Assembly: GCA_037976565.1 (NCBI GenBank)
Contig: CP137675.1
Location: forward strand, 17,436,813-17,500,812
Length of the DNA stretch: 64,000 nt
Direction of reading: 5' to 3'
Source of the DNA: Mesocentrotus franciscanus
Lineage: Eukaryota > Echinodermata > Echinoidea > Camarodonta > Strongylocentrotidae
Shown: positions 1 to 11,471 of the stretch, piece after piece
Position numbering within the stretch: the first letter of the stretch is position 1
Layout: each line of letters opens with the position of its first letter
Notes under the pieces: model-generated
Database searches by the model: none
Seen by the model: only the letters and a program-made list of their open reading frames with translations
What the model was told of the DNA's origin: nothing
Program-made: the position numbers and the translations under genes

Positions 1-145
1 AGTGAGCCCATATGAGGTGTCACCTTGGTAAAAAGAGTAACATCCTGGTGTAGATGTAAAGAGCCTGATATCTGATCCTCTCAGGGTTACATCTTTACTT
101 TTAATTTAATCACTTGGGTTCACACAATACATGTAGTACAGTATT

Positions 146-320
146 TTAAAGGTACTACTGGTATGTCCCATTTGCAGGCCAAAAATATGAAAAGGTTAAA
201 TTTCAATGGCATTTGAAAGATAATACTGATTTAGAACTTCCTTCAAAACAAAAGGGCTGGAAAATGTCTTTTCGTGGGAAAATAACGATGATTAGTTGTT
301 GAATCAACAACTAATCGTCG
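146..320 (+). mobile_element. TTAA-type non-autonomous element, left end (family A)
   Basis: The sequence begins TTAA then AGGTACTACTGG and TGTCCCATTTGCAGGCC. Near-identical left ends occur at 29,296 and 54,310, so this is a dispersed family. It shares an internal palindrome around ATTAGTTG/CAACTAAT with the 54 kb copy. No matching right end is visible here; the element runs into the foldback that follows. TTAA target sites are used by piggyBac and Kolobok transposons; the superfamily cannot be decided without a transposase. Confidence 0.65.
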
Positions 321-1150
321 AAGTGCCATAATTCTGTACTACTATATGAGTATACAACTATACGTCTATCCAGCCATCGGTTAGACGTATAGTTTTAGCC
401 AATCAGAATGCATGAAACTATACATGTTTACACTATACAACTATACGTCTATCCAGCCATCAGATTGACGTATGATTTTAACCAAATGAGGGATTACCGT
501 TGCGAGATAAGCGCCGGCGGCCGGAATAAGCACATGTTTGCATGCACATTGACCCCAAATTACTTTCACTTCTGCATAAAGGAGGACACGTGTTTGTCAC
601 ATTTTACATCATGTCGAAGTTTCATCTGTTTTCATAGTCATGGATTTTGTATTCATTGTCGTGGATTTTGTTATTCATTGTGGTAAGTACACTACATGCA
701 TCATTAATTCATTCAGAAACATCCAGTTTTAGACTTAGTTAGTTCGTAACTAAGTCTAAAACTGAATGTTTCTGAATGAATTGATGATGCATGTATTGTA
801 CTGTAGTGTACTAATACCACAATGAATAACAAAATCCAATGATAAAACTTCGACATGATGTGACATGATGTAAAATGTGACAACCCAAAAGTTTAAGGCA
901 GCCAAGTTCAAACATGTGTCCTTCCTCCAGAAATAAAAGTAATTTTGGGTCATTATATATTGGGGTCATTATACGTCTATCGGATGGCTGGATAGACGTA
1001 TAGTCGTATAGTTGCACAGAATTATGGCACTTCGGCCCGCACGCTGGAAACTATACATGCGTTCACGAGTACTTCGATGGATGCATAGTCGTATAGTTGT
1101 ATAGATGTACAGTTTCCTGCATTCTGATTGGTTAAAACTATACGTCTATC
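316..1150. mobile_element. Foldback (long inverted repeat) element
   Basis: GAAGTGCCATAATTCTGT at 316 is answered by ACAGAATTATGGCACTTC near 1,017, and the inner arms meet at about 743 in TTAGTTAGTTCGTAACTAA. Arms are roughly 290-430 bp and imperfect. Each arm contains small hairpins of the form ACTATACGTCTATCC...ACGTATAGT, repeated near 355, 437, 967 and 1,138. The outer part of the left arm (393-450) also pairs with 1,075-1,140. Short open frames here are by-products of the repeat. Confidence 0.75.
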
Positions 1151-1559
1151 CGATGGCTGGATAGATGTATAGTCGTATAGTTTTACGAATATTGGCCTGT
1201 TTAGCCCGCCATACCTTCCAGCACTTATAGCATGTATACATGTATATGATCTTGTTTGAAGAATCTGAAGTAAGGTCACTGGTTCAGGTTACTTCTACTG
1301 TAGTGTCCTTGTAGTGTGCTGTTCTGTTAGTTCTTTGCTTTAAGAGCCTCTTGTAGATGTTAGTCTGTTATGTGGGTACACTTATTGATATGCTAGTGTT
1401 TTGTTACTTTTAGGTCGTGGAGATGTAGTTCTTTCTTTCTCTGAAGTATAGTCTTCTGTGACTCTTTAGATATGACCGGACTGCTAAAGGTTTGGTGCTG
1501 TACAACTCTTCAATGCAGATACACTTATCGAGATCTGTAGGGTCCTGGTAGTGGTACCC
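1151..1559. other. No gene seen
   Basis: Unremarkable sequence between the foldback and the minisatellite. No coding exon, RNA gene or clear transposon end was recognised. Confidence 0.4.
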
Positions 1560-1708
1560 ATTACAGGATATGAATAAACTTCTTAAAATGCAATTCTGTT
1601 ACTCCTTAGGTTTGATTAGATTCCAGGAGATCTAGATCTTTTACCCCATAGATGTGACAAGACTCCTAGAGATATAGTGGTGTTATCCCGCATATGTGTC
1701 TAGTCTCC

Positions 1709-2300
1709 TGGGGGTGTTTCACAAAGACTAAGATCGACGTACAATGTAAGTTGGATGTGAACTATGGCAGGCTCTCCATGCCACTGGTTGGTCTCACAAT
1801 TCCTTGCATTGGTATCTCAAGGGCCATGCAAATCTAGGGCCCCTGTTACACATGCGTCAGGTTTTAAAGCCGGCCCCGGAGGCGGCCTCACGCCTGCAAT
1901 TTGAAGCCGCTACAAGATCATTAAACCCCTGTTACACATATCTCGGCCCGCAATTTTGTGTCTACACATAGGCGGCCTCATGTCGCCTTTTCACAAGCTG
2001 AAGTTGGGGCGCACTCCAGATGGCAAAATGCGCCCGATGTAATGTTGATGGTATCCGGACACCTACCCCCTGGACAACCAGCCCCGGATAACCACCCCTA
2101 GGATAACCACCCTGTAGGACAACCACCCTGTAGGACAACTACCCCCTAGGACAACTACCCCCTAGGGCAACCACCCTCTAGGACGACTACCCTCTAGGGC
2201 AACTACCCCCCGGGGGTGAGAACAACCAGTGGCCTCACTGGCCTGCCATACATAGTTCAAGTCCAACTTAAGTGGATCTTAGCCTTTGTCAATCACCCCT
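1709..2300. mobile_element. Inverted-repeat element inserted in the minisatellite
   Basis: Left end GGGGTGTTTCACAAAGACT and right end GTCAATCACCCCTCTGG are inverted copies. The inverted match continues inward through GTTGGATGTGAACTATG against CATAGTTCAAGTCCAAC. The interior holds GC-rich sequence and a short minisatellite. Confidence 0.7.
2057..2213 (+). repeat. 16-bp minisatellite inside the element
   Basis: About nine units of GGACAACCACCCTGTA, GGACAACTACCCCCTA and variants run head to tail with a 16-bp period. Confidence 0.8.
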
Positions 2301-2911
2301 CTGGAGATGCAATTCTGTTACCCCTTAGGTTTGACTAGTCTCCTGTACTGGAAATGTAATTTTATTACATCTTGATGTGACTAGACTCCTTGGGATGTGG
2401 TCCTATTACCCTTTTGAAATGACTAGACTCCTTGGGATGTGGTTCTGATACTCCTTTGATATGACTATACTCCTTGAGATGTGGTTCTGTTACCCCTTTT
2501 GACTAGACTCCTAGATATTCACTTTGTTATACCTTAGATATGACTAGATTCCTGGAAATGTAATCCTATTACCCCTTTGACGTGACTAGACTCCTGGGGA
2601 TTCAATTCTGTTATTCTATATTTGATGTGACTAGACTCCTAGAGAGTCTATTTGGCTGTGCCTTTGATATGACTAGATTCCTGGAAATGTGGTTCTGTTA
2701 CCCCTTTGATATGACTAGACTCCTGGAAATGCAAAGTTTCCTATTACCCCTAGATATGACCAGACACATGGAGAAACAATTCTGTTGTCCAATTTGATGT
2801 GATTGGATTCTTGAACAAATATGGTTCTGTTATGGTTCTGTCATTTGTTGTGAATAAGGTTCTTGCTTTGTCCCATTTCTCATTTCTAGAGACTTGTACT
2901 ATAGTACCATA

Positions 2912-3182
2912 CAGTGGCGGATCCAAGGGGGGAGGGCCGGGGGGCCCCCTCCCATGGCAAAAAACCCTGGTAAAAACACCTTTTTTTGTTTTAAAAAAAA
3001 AGATGGGGCCCCCTCCCTTTGGGTTCAAGGGGGGGGGGTGGATGTTGATTTTTAAAAAAAATGCTCACTACCACGCCCCCCCCCCCTTATTTACCGGCTG
3101 GCTGAGTCGCCGCTAAATATTTTCTCACGAACTGGGCCCCCTCTCTGGCCCCCTCTCTTGCCGCCGGCTGGATCCGCCCCTG
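2912..3182. mobile_element. hAT-like non-autonomous element
   Basis: The termini CAGTGGCGGATCC and GGATCCGCCCCTG are inverted copies (12 of 13). This end sequence is typical of short hAT-derived elements. The interior is G- and C-run rich. Flanking octamers GTACCATA and GTATCTAC match poorly as an 8-bp target duplication, so the insertion is old. Confidence 0.65.
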
Positions 3183-3764
3183 GTATCTACCTCAGGGAGT
3201 TGTAATATTTTGTCATTAAAATATATTACCGGTAAGGTAGATTACACATGACATGTCTCTGCACACTGTATGCAACTCTTGTCTTTTGAATTATCCCTCT
3301 GGATGTAAACAAATGTCTATCCTAGTTCCTGTCTTATACCAGCTCAACCATGTTGGTCAAAATAACTGACATGTTTATTTATGAAAAGCTAGGTTTTATG
3401 ATATTATGGTACAATGCAAGTATAATTGTTTACATCTTGTTTTTCAAAGAATTTGTGAAACCAAAGATTTGTTGTCCTGATGGTTTGTCTTTCCAAAGAT
3501 GACACGTTTTCAGAATTTTGAAAACTTGTTATTCTCAGAATTATGAACACTTATTAATCTCAGAATAATGAAAGCCTTGGAATAGGAAATTTGTGTGTTT
3601 GGAATGGCAGAACCTTTGGAAAAGGGAGTGCCCTTCATACAATTACTTTGTCACTGCTTTGAATCTGAAAAATGAAATATTTCATCGTGTTTGCTTGTTA
3701 GTATCCATGTGGCTTAACAGAAATATTTTATTATCTAGATAGATGTGTCAAGTGTTCTTGAGTA
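3183..3764. other. No gene seen
   Basis: AT-rich unique-looking sequence with no coding exon or transposon terminus that I can recognise. Confidence 0.4.
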
Positions 3765-4251
3765 TTAAAGGGGAAGTCCACCCTTATAATTAGCTGGAAT
3801 TAATGAAAGCAGAAAAAATGAGAAAAACAAATTTGTGAAAGTTTGAGCAACATCCGATTAAAAGTAGGAAAGTTATTTAAAAAACTTATGTGCACTAATT
3901 TTTTATAAATTTTCATTTTCTTAAATATTGATGACAGAATAGATTTTTTTATACAAGGGTTGTGTAAATAAAACACTTAAAACATACGGGTAGTTGCAAT
4001 TATTATATTTAGGGTGCATGTATAATTGAAAATTTTCTTTAAAAGAAAAAAGACTTTTATGATTTTTCTTTAAATACAGAGCAAATAGAATGGAACCTCG
4101 CAAGATACATAACAGAGTCGCAAATTTGTGTTTGATTATTGCAACTTCAAAAATTCATTACTTTCATATTTTTTATTGGATTTTGCTCGAATTTTTACTG
4201 ATCTGCTCCTATTAAAACCAATTAACTTTCACGGTGGACTTTCCCCTTTAA
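3765..4251. mobile_element. TTAA element (family B)
   Basis: Left boundary TTAA + AGGGGAAGTCCACC and right boundary GGTGGACTTTCCCCT + TTAA are inverted copies with a TTAA duplication on each side. Sub-terminal sequence resembling AAGTTTGAGCAA..TCCGATTA is also inverted. The element at 16,258-17,036 is a longer relative. Confidence 0.8.
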
Positions 4252-4625
4252 GTTTCATACAATAAAAGCCATGAAGACTAGAATTCCACAACACAGACTT
4301 TCTGTGTATGGGTCAAAACATACATATTGTGCTTAAAGGACTCTGAATGTATTCTTGCAAGCATAATGAATAATCAATATAACATTACTGTGTGTTTCAT
4401 GTGCTTTTTTAGTAAACTGAATGTTATTCAGCTCTCAGGCTGCCATTTTCAGATTTCTCAATAAACCATTCAATTCAATATTTTGCTTTTGGAAGTAGGA
4501 AGGTTCAATTCAATTCAATTTATTTCACCTAGTTCAGTTCAATTCAATTCAATTCCATTGCAACCGCAGCTGTAACCATTTATCTTTAACAAAATAAAGC
4601 CCAAGGCAATTGTTGGAGCTCCAAA
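4252..4625. repeat. Spacer with (TTCAA)n microsatellite
   Basis: TTCAA repeats cluster at 4,503-4,558 after ATAAACCATTCAATTCAA. This could be the A-rich tail of a lost LINE copy. Nothing coding is seen. Confidence 0.5.
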
Positions 4626-4630
4626 TTTTA

Positions 4631-4999
4631 GCTGCATTTACACTGCAACCCTAAATCGTCAATTTTTCTCACATTCCAGTGTTCCACTTCCCGTGAGCAC
4701 AATGAAAAATTAAAATTAAAAAAATCCACCTCTGGAGTGTGGTTTTTTTTAAATGCCTGCCAAACTTTCACTGATTTTTGCAGTGTAAATGCAAACTATG
4801 GCTCACTTGACTCTCCTCGCTTTCGTGCTAATGCATGCAGAGCACCGGCGTGTCGCACATGCACACTACTCACCCCAAAAATTGGTATTCATGAGCAAAC
4901 TTCAACTGTTTATTATGTTTTTTTTTCCAGTAGTGTGTAAATGGTAGTAAAAAAAACGGACTATTTTTCTAAATGATGTTTGGGATGTGTAAATGGGCC
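4631..4999 (-). mobile_element. CATTTACAC-ended element, copy 1
   Basis: It runs from GCTGCATTTACACTGCAA to GTGTAAATGGGCC. Read on the minus strand it aligns along its length with the copies at 15,564 and 17,598: CCATTTACACACTACTGG inside, then GCGAGGAGAGTC, then TTGCATTTACACTGCAAAAATC. The three copies define a ~330-370 bp non-autonomous family with short, unequal inverted ends. Confidence 0.75.
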
Positions 5000-5639
5000 T
5001 TTTGTCACATGTACATTTGCTCTATCCTTACATAAGTTATGTATACATGAGTCCGCATGGCCTTGTGATGGTTTATTGACCTAGAGCTATGTGTCTTCCT
5101 GGACCAGGTCTTCCTTCCTGGTAACCAAGATGAAAAGGAAGTGGGGCCAATACACTGATCTATGTTGTTCCGTACCTATTGGGACTCATGCAATTTTATA
5201 TGCATGTACATGTAGTATATAACTTGCACACAGCCAGACAGAGTCCCAATCTGACCTCCTGGCTAGTATTGGTTTATTCATTCAGATTCCTGTAGCTTTT
5301 TGATAGGACTCTTTTAATTTCGCATACTTTGCCTGAAAAGGGGTGAGTACATGTAGTACCGCTACTTAAAATTGATGGACATAAGTCTTAGATCTACAAA
5401 CATGCATCCAAGCACAGTTGAGACTAAGCAGGGCCTATATATATATGCTAATTATGCTGTCACGTTAAGTCGTTAACACAGCTCTTTGATAGGCAAACCT
5501 GTCATGGTAGAGGGTCTACGGTGTGCGTACCTAACTAATGTTATTTTGTAGATCTACATGTACATCTACGTGTATGAACGTGCGAGGAGCTTTATAGCGC
5601 AGTTCTAGAGTACAGTTTGGTTACTTGAGTAGGTCTGGG
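5000..5639. other. No gene seen
   Basis: Unique-looking sequence, rich in GTACATGTA words. No exon, RNA gene or transposon terminus recognised. Confidence 0.4.
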
Positions 5640-5915
5640 AATAAAGGGTGAGTACCAAATATGTCCTTTGGCAAGACATTAATCTACATTTGCCACTCTC
5701 CACCCAGGTGAAGTAAGTGGGTACTCTGTAGGACCTAAGAGATATCACAACATCTCTTTGGTAGGACGAGACTCTTTAAATGCTTTAGCCACTTTAATAT
5801 CATGGCGGCTCAGCTACAGCTAAAGTAATGATATGATATTTTGTATTGCGCAATAGAGTATACGTAGCTGCACTATATGTAAATGAACATATTATTCATT
5901 ATTAAATATTGATAA
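5640..5915 (+). mobile_element. SINE (same family as 59.0 kb), body only
   Basis: The stretch GTCCTTTGGCAAGACATTAA, then CATTTGCCACTCTCCACCC, AGGTGAAGTAAGTGGGTAC and the tail GGCGGCTCAGCTACAGC...GATATTTTGTATTGCG matches the reverse complement of 59,020-59,240. The tRNA-like head with promoter boxes present in the 59 kb copy is missing or eroded here. Fragments of such SINEs are not genes. Confidence 0.75.
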
Positions 5916-6151
5916 CCAATTAGCAAGAAGTAGTGCTGTTTCTGTGTATATAGGCATGCATACTGGATATCTAAGAAAATGTGAAGGAAGCCTTGCTTAG
6001 TTTAAATAGTCATGAGTGTACAATATAGTTTGGTTAATTAAGTGGGTCTTTTGTATATATATAGGACTCAGTCATGACTAAGTCATTACCTAGTCCGTCA
6101 GATCTCAAGATTACAATACTCTGATATTGTCTGATTGGAGCCAGAAGAGCA

Positions 6152-6403
6152 TTAAAGGGGGTGTAGCATGACAAGACTACGCGTCTTTCCCATGGCCTGA
6201 CTCGGGGCCAATCGGGTATAAAACGACTACGGACGACGCGACTGCAGCATTCATGAGCGTACAACTGTTTCACAAACGCTAGCGCGCTGACCATGTAGAG
6301 ATTAAGTTGCTGACTACCGTTAATTCCATTGGTTTACGTGCAGTTGTCCAAAAGAAGACGTAGATGGCATTAACCAGTATTTGCCAAGCTACACTCCCTT
6401 TAA
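6152..6403. mobile_element. TTAA element (family C)
   Basis: TTAA + AGGGGGTGTAGC at the left and GCTACACTCCCT + TTAA at the right are inverted copies around a 244-bp, relatively GC-rich core containing many CG dinucleotides. The right TTAA (6,400-6,403) is also the left TTAA of the next element. A short open frame on the minus strand is incidental. Confidence 0.8.
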
Positions 6404-6804
6404 AGGAAACCTCACCTCAAAGAGGTATGCTGTAAGATGAGATGTATTCCTGCCTTGTGATGTACAATATTCCTTACTTAACTGTACAAGAGATATTCAA
6501 ATGAAGATATTCTTAGCATGACATGGGGGCAGCAATTGTCTTGATAATGTGATGTACACTGTACCAGGCGAACTTGTACATGTATCATGCACCAAGCCTT
6601 TAATAGTTGGAAAGAATTTTTAGTTAAAAACAAAACCTTTACTTTTCAATGAGGGAAAATCATAGCTGGGAAGATAAAAATTATAATATGATGAAAAATA
6701 CTCTCTCTTACACTTTGGTGGGGAATCTTGTAGATTAATGGGCAAGAATAAAACAAATCTCTCAAGATAACTTAAGTTACTTTTTGGGGTGAGGTTTCCT
6801 TTAA
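6400..6804. mobile_element. TTAA element (family D), abutting family C
   Basis: TTAA + AGGAAACCTCACC at the left and GGTGAGGTTTCCT + TTAA at the right are inverted copies. The left TTAA is shared with the element at 6,152-6,403, so two different elements are fused through one target site. Confidence 0.8.
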
Positions 6805-9800
6805 GTCATATCCTTTAACACAGAGTTACTGCCCTTTTGGCTCTTTTGAAGGATATTGTTTGCTTGAACTACGGAAGTTGATATCAAGAAGCCAAAAGTC
6901 AATAGCAAAGTCAAAAGAAGTCCTGTTGATTCTTCCTTCTTGAAATTAGTTAAGTTTCAATAAGATATAAAGCAGGTAAAACAAACATATCTTTGATGAT
7001 GATTGTGAGAGAGAGAGACAGAGAAAAAGGGTAAGGGGGGAGGGGCAGAGAGATAAAAATAGGAATCATCATTTGGTAAAGCAAATTCAAGATGGTACCA
7101 CTAATTTTTTTATTGTATTTGCTTATTCTGATCTTTGAACTTAATTGAAGAGATATCAGTCTTTTACTGTATGTACATGTACATGTACATTAATAGAAGA
7201 CATTTCTTAAAAGTATTTGATGTGCGAAAGCTGTACAGGGGTGTATGTGCAATTCTGATTGCCAATTCTCTCGATATCAACCAGTATGACATTTGACAAT
7301 GACAAACAAGGCTTTTATTCATGTACATTGCATGTTTAATTCATGGAATGTGAAAGTGAAACCCACCAATTAAGTATAAATACAGGAAGGAAATGGTTAT
7401 CCCTATGAATATATAACTGCTCCCACTTTATGATGCTCTGAACTATACGAAAGAAACTAAAGTCATGTAAAGAATCCTTGTGCGTGGTTGAGCTGAATTC
7501 TGTAGAAGTACACATATATATATAGACAATGAAAAGCAACCTTGATATCCCGGAATACCTGAAAATAGTTAATGCGCTCAGTAGGCAACTACACCCCACC
7601 CCCACCCAACACACACATACATGTACACACCCACATGCACACAAAAGGACAAGAAATGTACTATGAATCAATAGAATAAGAGATAAAACTGATTATTGTT
7701 ATATTTTATGGACATACAGTACATGTATATCCTAGATTACCTTTTGGTAGAGATGTCAATAAACTGCATTTACTGTGATGCATGTGGGTGGACATGAGTG
7801 TATAAAAAAAATATTTGTATATCTGCGACTCTGCATGCATGCATGGCTAATTGAAGTTTGACCTGATGCATACTCGGCTCTCGATATTATAGCTCGGGTG
7901 CATAGAGTAAATTAGAGTCCATAGAAAGTGCATGTTATTGCTACATTTTAAATTGTATTCAAGAGTTTTAGATCTATTTTGTGGGTAAAAAATGCATTTA
8001 TAAACATGCTGATATGAAGATTAAGATCTGCTGGCATTTTCACAATTTGTTCATGTAGTACTATAAGCAGTGGAGAGAGTCAAACTCGTATACATTGTGT
8101 TTTGGGGGAACATTAGAAGCATCAAACTCTGACTTTGGGGTCTGATTATCAACAAATCCCTTTTCTGGACACTTTACAAATTTAGGAAATACTTTTCTTA
8201 TACGTACAGGGTGTATGTTGGTGCTTACTGCTTGGACAATACCAGTAACCCCTGATAAGAAATGTAAATACTGGCATAAGGAAATCTTATTCCTTTGAGA
8301 GAAAAAATGTAGGACATCTCATGATAATTATTAATCATTGTAACTGAGTCCATCAGCATCTCATGACCAAGTTGTCAACTTGTTTCCCATGATTATTTCT
8401 ATTTGTCCCATGAAAAAAAAAACAGAAAATTGTCTTAGGAATCATTATTCATCTGATATCTCCCCTAATTTCTGCTAATATGTTTCTCTCATCAAATTAT
8501 CTGCATTTGATAGGGGCTGCAAGATGGGTTAATTTGGGCTAGAGCATTATATATCATCAAGATTTACTGGATGCCCTACTCCACCCCTCCTCCCCCACCA
8601 CCACCACCACCCTAGATGCGCAAGTTCATTTTTTATTTTAATATCGATGGACACCAAATTTTATATCTTTGTTGCTTCAATAAAACAAAAATTATTGCTT
8701 GAGATTCGACTTACAGTCATTTACCTTTATCCAAGAGTAGACGAACTACTTGTACTAGGCACGTAGGCGTACATGCCATTTTTCATATTTTTGCACATAT
8801 AAAAGTTTGATTTTTTTTTGTTACAGGTATTCTTCTGACTCAAATTATTATGAAACTAAATAGGAATCTAGTGCAAATAACAGGTGCACGTAACAGGCTT
8901 GGTCGATGCCACTTGTTTTTAATATTTTATTACGACCACAAAGAAGAGTGCTCAGAACGTGCAGATAGGACTGGTTCATAATTTGAATTTTCTACTTACC
9001 TGTGGATAATAGAGGTACTCAAGGTCTATTTTTGATAAGTGACATTTTAAATGGTCAAATTCTGGAGAGAAAAACAATGCATTAAAATAGCACAAGAAAA
9101 TTCAGGATGCCAAAGAAATATGTGTTAGTTTTCATGATGGTATGTCTATTGGTTACTCAGCCCATTCTGTGCTACAAAGATTTGGAACAATTTTCATAAC
9201 TGAACTTTGATTTCGGACATGTTTTTATTTTAATTAAAAAAATGCAGAGTTATGAAGAAGAAAAAAAAATCAGTTGTAGCTTAACTATGGCTTGTATTTA
9301 AGAAAGATGCTATGTACCTACATGTACATTCAGCTCAGCTTTATACATGGCATGTGCAGTATTTTAATCGGGAACGAACACCATCTATTCTGTTGTTCAG
9401 CAGGCTTTTCAATTCCAAAGTGGGCTGATATATTTATTTTTGTAATGGATCATTTATCCTTGCCCTGAATGTTTCTAAGCTAAGGATTATAATTACCAGC
9501 ATCAGCATCACTTCCCTTTTAAAATGATGTGAAATAATTCATGTTTAAAATCAATCAAACTCTTATAATTGCAAAATAATTGCACTGAAAATATGTTCAT
9601 TACTTATATAGGAAATCGTCTGCTTACGCAGGATTAGTACCTGATGTGACGTCATCAAAACATCGCTAAATTGTCTGGTGAAGTGCTAAGATCTCAGATC
9701 CTGAGAGGTGCTTTCATTTGTGTTTTTTAAAAACTTTTTGATGTGCATTTGACTTAAAACTCATACAATTGGCATCTGCAAGGTTCATGGTTTCTACTGA

Positions 9801-9980
9801 TAAATTATTGGGCATACTTGTAAATTTCAATGAATATCTATTTATATACCTGTTTTAAATAACCAGAAGGTTTCATTAAACCATTTACACAAAAAGAAAA
9901 GAAAATCCAAAATTTGAGGGTGATAGTTTCTTCAATTATGCAGGGTCGTGAGGTACTGGTCATTAATTCTTTTTTTTTTG
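6805..9980. other. Intergenic, simple repeats only
   Basis: More than 3 kb without a recognisable exon. It contains a GA-rich patch near 7,010, a CA-rich patch near 7,590-7,640, a CCACCACC run near 8,595, and a perfect TGACGTCA palindrome at 9,647. No transposon ends were identified. Confidence 0.45.
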
Positions 9981-10002
9981 CATTATCATTTAGCTATGTA
10001 TT

Positions 10003-10209
10003 TTAGGCAAGTGGTATATAAGTACTTTTAAGCAAATTATTGAATAGTGTAGGTCCAATAGAAGGTCCTTGAGGCACCCATGTTTTACCTGCAAAGACCT
10101 GCAATGCATAAAAAACACAAATCAAGTTTCTTGAAAGTGTTATAACCAATAAGACTATTTGATTGATTATTATATAATTTGGGGCTTTGACTTGAAGTTT
10201 AAAAGTCAA
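10003..10209 (-). pseudogene. LINE reverse-transcriptase fragment
   Basis: A 68-residue minus-strand frame contains WVPQGPSIGPTLFNN, which matches the reverse-transcriptase signature (G)VPQGSILGPLLF of CR1/L2/jockey-type LINEs. Only this small part of the RT domain is present and the substitutions inside the motif show decay. It is a dead fragment, not a working gene. Confidence 0.65.
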
Positions 10210-10495
10210 TGGGAATCTTTTTCTGTTATCCTTTTATCAATTCAAGCAATGTGCTTTAAAGTAGATAATTAAAAACATGTAATCTTCACAGTCTTTACAG
10301 ACAGGAAAGGATAGGAACTGTTTGGGATCTCAGCTTCTTTAGAGAAGTGCATGTTGAAGGATCTTTTTAGATCGGTTTGAGATTGCATTTACTTGCACAT
10401 ACTTGTGGACAAGTACAACATAGTGAACATTACATTGACTAAAATAAATTAATACTTCATCATACTGAGATATTGAAGACCTAAACAGGCGGTGT

Positions 10496-11467
10496 GGAGC
10501 GATGCAATTAACTCGCTGATAACACCGAAATCGTTCTGAATATTTATCGAAGCACTCACGTTGCCCAACTCACTTTATCACTGAAAATTCCCCCCTCATA
10601 TCTCCTTTGTTTGTCAGCGGATTTCGCTCAAACTTTGAGGAATGATGTAAAATGGTCATATCATTGAAATGGTCATTTCATATGTACTTTTATATAAGAA
10701 CATATGAAATTTTTTTATTAAATGATCACCGGTATCTATTTCTCATTTTATCAAACATTTCATGTTCAGTTGTATCCGAAAACTACCCTCAGATTATTTC
10801 CAGACATATCCGGATGCATGGCTACATATGTTCACGACACTTAATATGCATGTTCATGAGACTTTTACAGAGCCGGTGACAAAATTTTTGCTGTGCCGAT
10901 GACTTACTTTCGGATATACAATGGAAAATGAATGGGGTGTTTTTCCCTTGTAGGAGCAGCAACCCTACGAGAAAAGTGACGTCACAGCTCCTTCACAGAC
11001 TCGCGCATGCGCATTGACACGTAATTACGTAAACCTAAGCCAGGCCTGGCATGGACACAGGCATGAGCTCGCGGTGGCACTGTAAGGTGCTGAATTGCAG
11101 CAGACGATATTCATGAGAATTTACATGTTTAGCGCTGTGTTATTCCGTCTTATCTACAGTAAAGCGATGAGGTTGATAATCAGTGTAATTCAGTTTTATT
11201 TCCGTAATATACATTTGTTATAAATTTTGGAGAAATTTGGACATTGTAATTATTTCAATCTACCCCCGAAATCATGTTGAAAGCTGTTTGTACCGATCAA
11301 CCCAAAACAAAAACTAGATCATTAAGATTCATTGTCATATATGCCAAAGTTATGGCAGGTTTGCAGCAACACTTTCCCAGCGGTTTCACGTAAACAACTT
11401 GTTTATTCAACAGAGAAGCAAGATCAACTCAAAACAAAATCGTGAGATAATTGCATCGCTCCGCCTG
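10496..11467. mobile_element. 972-bp inverted-repeat element with TAAA duplication
   Basis: Left end CAGGCGGTGTGGAGCGATGC and right end GCATCGCTCCGCCTG are inverted copies (one arm has a short insertion), continuing into AATTAACTC/GAGATAATT. TAAA stands immediately outside both ends (10,492-10,495 and 11,468-11,471). The interior holds TGACGTCA at 10,977 and TTACGTAA near 11,024. No transposase-like frame is seen, so it is non-autonomous. Confidence 0.7.
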
Positions 11468-11471
11468 TAAA

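Larger units (their letters stand above)
1560..2830 (+). repeat. 42-bp minisatellite, interrupted
   Basis: The phrase GATATGACTAGACTCCTGG followed by AATGTGGTTCTGTTACCCCTTT recurs with spacings of 42, 42, 38, 41, 42, 45, 42, 42 and 45 bp between 2,379 and 2,758, and more degenerate units lie at 1,570-1,708. An inverted-repeat element (1,709-2,300) splits the array. Because 42 is a multiple of three the array gives a periodic open frame (DMTRLLEM-like 14-residue units at 2,582-2,797), which is probably not a gene. Confidence 0.75.

Noticed and set aside
2582..2797. Periodic DMTRLLEM protein
   Set aside because: Product of the 42-bp minisatellite.
6034..6294. 86-residue minus-strand protein
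   Set aside because: Crosses the boundary of a TTAA element and has no domain.
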